Origin: Pseudomonadota bacterium
GTDB taxonomy: Bacteria; Pseudomonadota; Alphaproteobacteria; Rhizobiales; Hyphomicrobiaceae
Direction: 5' to 3'
NCBI GenBank assembly: GCA_018242215.1
Contig: JAFECG010000030.1
Span: forward strand, 62,001-126,000
DNA: 64,000 nt
Shown: positions 62,159 to 64,000 of the stretch, in pieces
Layout of the letters: each line of letters opens with the position of its first letter
Numbering within the stretch: position 1 is the stretch's first letter
Translations under genes and position numbers: made by a program
The notes under the pieces: model-generated
The model's database searches: none
What the model saw: the letters and a program-made list of their open reading frames with translations, nothing else
Told to the model about the DNA's origin: nothing

Positions 62159-62474
62159 GATCGCAGATCTCGCGCGGGCCGAAAATTCGAATCGAACATG
62201 CCAAATTCGCCTTTGGCGCCATAAGCTGGCATCATGCCTCCGCCCCCCCCCGTCGATAGATGGGAACAGCCTATGTATTGCAACAATTAGTCGTAAATAT
62301 CTTAAGGCGAGATTAGCTGGTCCTGCTGCGAATCAGTTAAGGGATAACTAATCTGTATACGGAGTGGATGTGATAACCCACAGCGATTCGTTTTGACAAT
62401 CGAATAAGTGTCACAATTCGTTAAGCCACGCCGGATTAGCAGCGCGTAAGCAGACAAGAAATATCGAGAACACC
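62159..62474. other. Intergenic region between the EAL gene and the PilZ gene
   Basis: 316 bases, A+T-rich in the right half. Besides the two CtrA-like sites (62302-62351) it contains a C-run near 62240. It should carry both promoters of the divergent gene pair; none was assigned with confidence. Confidence 0.5.
62302..62351. promoter_or_regulatory. Two CtrA-like binding sites
   Basis: TTAA-N7-TTAG on the plus strand (62302-62316) and TTAG-N7-TTAA on the minus strand (62337-62351), close to the CtrA consensus TTAA-N7-TTAA. They lie between the divergent EAL/GGDEF and PilZ genes. Recognition is by eye only. Confidence 0.45.
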
Positions 62475-62765
62475 TTGGCAATAGAGAAATCACGAGAGCA
62501 GCGAAAATTCGGCCGGCGCTCCGTCTTTAAAGCAGCCATCATCGCGTTCGACGACGGCCCGAGGCTTCCTTGCACGATTCTCGATCTCTCGGACGGTGGT
62601 GCGAAAGTCAGACTGGCGGAACCGGAATCCCTAAAAGGAGAGTTCTATTTGGAGGTGCCGAGCGACGATCTCGTAATTCGGTGCCAAGTCGCTTATGTGG
62701 ACGCCGATGTGGCGGGTTTGAAATATGTAAAGCCACCGCGGCGGATATCCTGGTTAAAAAGATAA
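62475..62765 (+). CDS. PilZ-domain protein
   Basis: 96 residues, a single PilZ domain: QRKFGRRSVFK (RxxxR) near 9 and LDLSDGGAKVRL (DxSxxG) near 36. Probable cyclic-di-GMP receptor. TTG start at 62475; the ribosome site is weak, so the start is uncertain. Divergent from the EAL gene. Confidence 0.82.
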   Translation: MAIEKSREQRKFGRRSVFKAAIIAFDDGPRLPCTILDLSDGGAKVRLAEPESLKGEFYLEVPSDDLVIRCQVAYVDADVAGLKYVKPPRRISWLKR

Positions 62766-63267
62766 TTATTTTATCATCAGTCACCGGCCGAAAACAGCGC
62801 GCTTTTATATTGGCGGATCCTGCGAATCCGAAAAGAATTCGCCAATTGTGAGTCCGGAGAAAAGATCGGATTAACAAAAGATGAATCGGCAGCGTAAACG
62901 AATTCGATATAATTGCCGGATAATTTGAACTCACGGCGGCTTGATTTCAAATCATAGGCATGATGCCGCGCAGCCGTGTCGGTTATGATCCGACATGTTC
63001 CAGGCTATCCGAAGCGGGAACATGCAATGGGCCACGATAAATCGTGTCCGGCAATCGCTGGTCGTTTCTCCAGGTTTGACGATCATCGGAGTTGGCCTCG
63101 GGCGGCAATGTTGCCGTTTTCGAAAGAATCCCGCTGGCGCGCCACGCGCAACCTGGCTGCCTATCAAATTGGTTCCGAATGAAAAGAAATCCCGTCGCTC
63201 CACGTCGCGGCGATGAACGATAAACCCCGAAAACAAGATCACGTGCCACGAGGAAACAGGTAAAGCC
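62766..63267. other. Intergenic region upstream of the chemoreceptor gene
   Basis: 502 bases without a convincing gene. It contains an eight-base inverted repeat CATGTTCC / GGAACATG (62994-63024) and a perfect dyad CACGAT-AA-ATCGTG (63033-63046). A 73-codon frame at 62995-63216 lacks a recognisable product and was not called. Confidence 0.55.
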
Positions 63268-64000
63268 ATGGTCATAGGATATATCAATAGCAAATGGTCA
63301 ATGCCCCGCAGGCTTGCATTGATCGCTGCTGCCTTTCTGATCCCCTCGCTTGTTCAACTATATCTCTATGCAGACCACACGCTTCAGCAGATCGGCGTGA
63401 TCGATCGCGAGGTCGATGGAGCCAAAATGGCCGTGGCCGTCTGGGCGACAATGCCTGCGATGGCAGGGAGCAGGACCGCCGGCAACGACCTCGAATCGTA
63501 TTCGGATTTTGCAAAGAGCCTGGGCATTCAATCCGCGTTGTCGGCTTATGAAAACGCGAAAAAGCCGGACGAGCAAATTCATAAAGGTCTTGATCTCTTA
63601 GGCAGGATCTCCACGGCCTCGGGTATGGCGGTCGATTCGTCGGCTGACGGCTTCTATGCGCAGGACGTCCTCATCCAACGTCTATCGGGAGCGAAGCAAG
63701 CTCTAGCCGCCCTGGAAAACACGATGGCGTCACCCGCAACTACGGAAGATGACCTCCAGTTGGCGATGGACTACGCTGTTCTGCAGCGTGCATCGGACAA
63801 GCTAAGCAATTCGGCGAGCACGCTTCTGGCCTCGGATATTTCAGGTGACGCCAAGAATGCACTTGCAGGGGCGAATATGGCGCTCCTGTCCAAGCTGGAC
63901 GACATCGAAACCAAGATCAAAGGGGCAAACTATCACCGCAGCGGAATTGGCGCCGAGTTTCAGGCGTCTCTCGCCGAGGCCAATGATCTCCGCAATGGCG
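63268..64000 (+). CDS. Probable methyl-accepting chemotaxis protein, N-terminal part (runs off window)
   Basis: Open from ATG 63268 to the window end (244 codons). Basic start, then a membrane segment (about 15-36, RRLALIAAAFLIPSLVQLYL) and a helical periplasmic domain (LQQIGVIDREVDGAKMAVAV onward). The second membrane segment, HAMP and signalling domains lie beyond the window, so the chemoreceptor call rests on the N-terminal layout and motility context; a sensor kinase with a similar sensor domain is possible. Confidence 0.65.
   Translation, partial: MVIGYINSKWSMPRRLALIAAAFLIPSLVQLYLYADHTLQQIGVIDREVDGAKMAVAVWATMPAMAGSRTAGNDLESYSDFAKSLGIQSALSAYENAKKPDEQIHKGLDLLGRISTASGMAVDSSADGFYAQDVLIQRLSGAKQALAALENTMASPATTEDDLQLAMDYAVLQRASDKLSNSASTLLASDISGDAKNALAGANMALLSKLDDIETKIKGANYHRSGIGAEFQASLAEANDLRNG

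Noticed and set aside
62995..63216. 73-codon plus-strand frame in the gap before the chemoreceptor
   Set aside because: No domain, no good ribosome site, basic tail typical of noncoding sequence.
1..64000. CRISPR arrays, tRNA or rRNA genes, insertion sequences, prophage
   Set aside because: None recognised: no spaced direct repeats, transposase or integrase, and no rRNA sequence or cloverleaf noticed by eye.

Overview
The window reads as a chromosomal stretch of a methylotrophic, flagellated alphaproteobacterium of the Hyphomicrobiales, most like Hyphomicrobium or a close relative. This rests on the combination of a formate-tetrahydrofolate ligase, a complete N-methylglutamate (methylamine) pathway, a phosphoribulokinase set, and a rhizobial-type flagellar cluster (MotB/C/E, FlaF/FlbT and an FtcR/Rem-like regulator). 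Genus assignment is an inference. No rRNA, tRNA, CRISPR array, insertion sequence or prophage was recognised.

Layout. 1-0.44 kb: 3' end of ftfL. 0.8-4.8 kb: a four-gene operon of a circularly permuted ATP-grasp protein, an alpha-E protein, a transglutaminase-like protein and an Anbu-type proteasome-like protease. 5.0-7.6 kb: fructose-1,6-bisphosphatase, phosphoribulokinase and ribulose-phosphate epimerase, followed by the helicase hrpB. 10.3-13.6 kb: a LuxR-type response regulator converging on a FIST-domain sensor and a soluble hybrid histidine kinase. 13.8-25.2 kb: the methylamine island, all on the minus strand, in the transcription order mgdABCD, XRE/cupin regulator, mgsABC, gmaS, with a divergent LysR regulator at the far end. 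25.4-26.6 kb: a HAD-like/CBS fusion that has lost its catalytic nucleophile.

26.7-57.7 kb is the flagellar region: a GH24-like muramidase, flgF-fliI-unknown on the minus strand, then motA-fliM-fliN-fliG-flhB-unknown-flgB-flgC-fliE-flgG-flgA-flgI-motE-flgH-fliL-fliP, flagellin, fliF-fliH-motB-motC-fliK, a small accessory island (GIY-YIG-like, unknown, J-domain, PilZ), and ftcR-flgE-flgK-flgL-flaF-flbT-flgD-fliQ. fliR and flhA are not in the window. 57.9-64 kb is a cyclic-di-GMP block: a GGDEF cyclase, a PilZ protein, a PAS-GGDEF-EAL protein and a second PilZ protein, ending in the 5' part of a probable chemoreceptor.

How the parts fit: GmaS, Mgs and Mgd would turn methylamine into tetrahydrofolate-bound C1 units or formaldehyde, and FtfL handles the formate/tetrahydrofolate branch. 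Phosphoribulokinase could serve a Calvin cycle or make ribulose bisphosphate as a signal. The motility and cyclic-di-GMP genes would govern the motile phase of the life cycle. The least explained parts are the Anbu operon, the HAD/CBS pseudoenzyme, the dyad operators of the methylamine island, the nested inverted repeat before fliF, the accessory island at 49.5-51.2 kb, and two CtrA-like sites between two cyclic-di-GMP genes.
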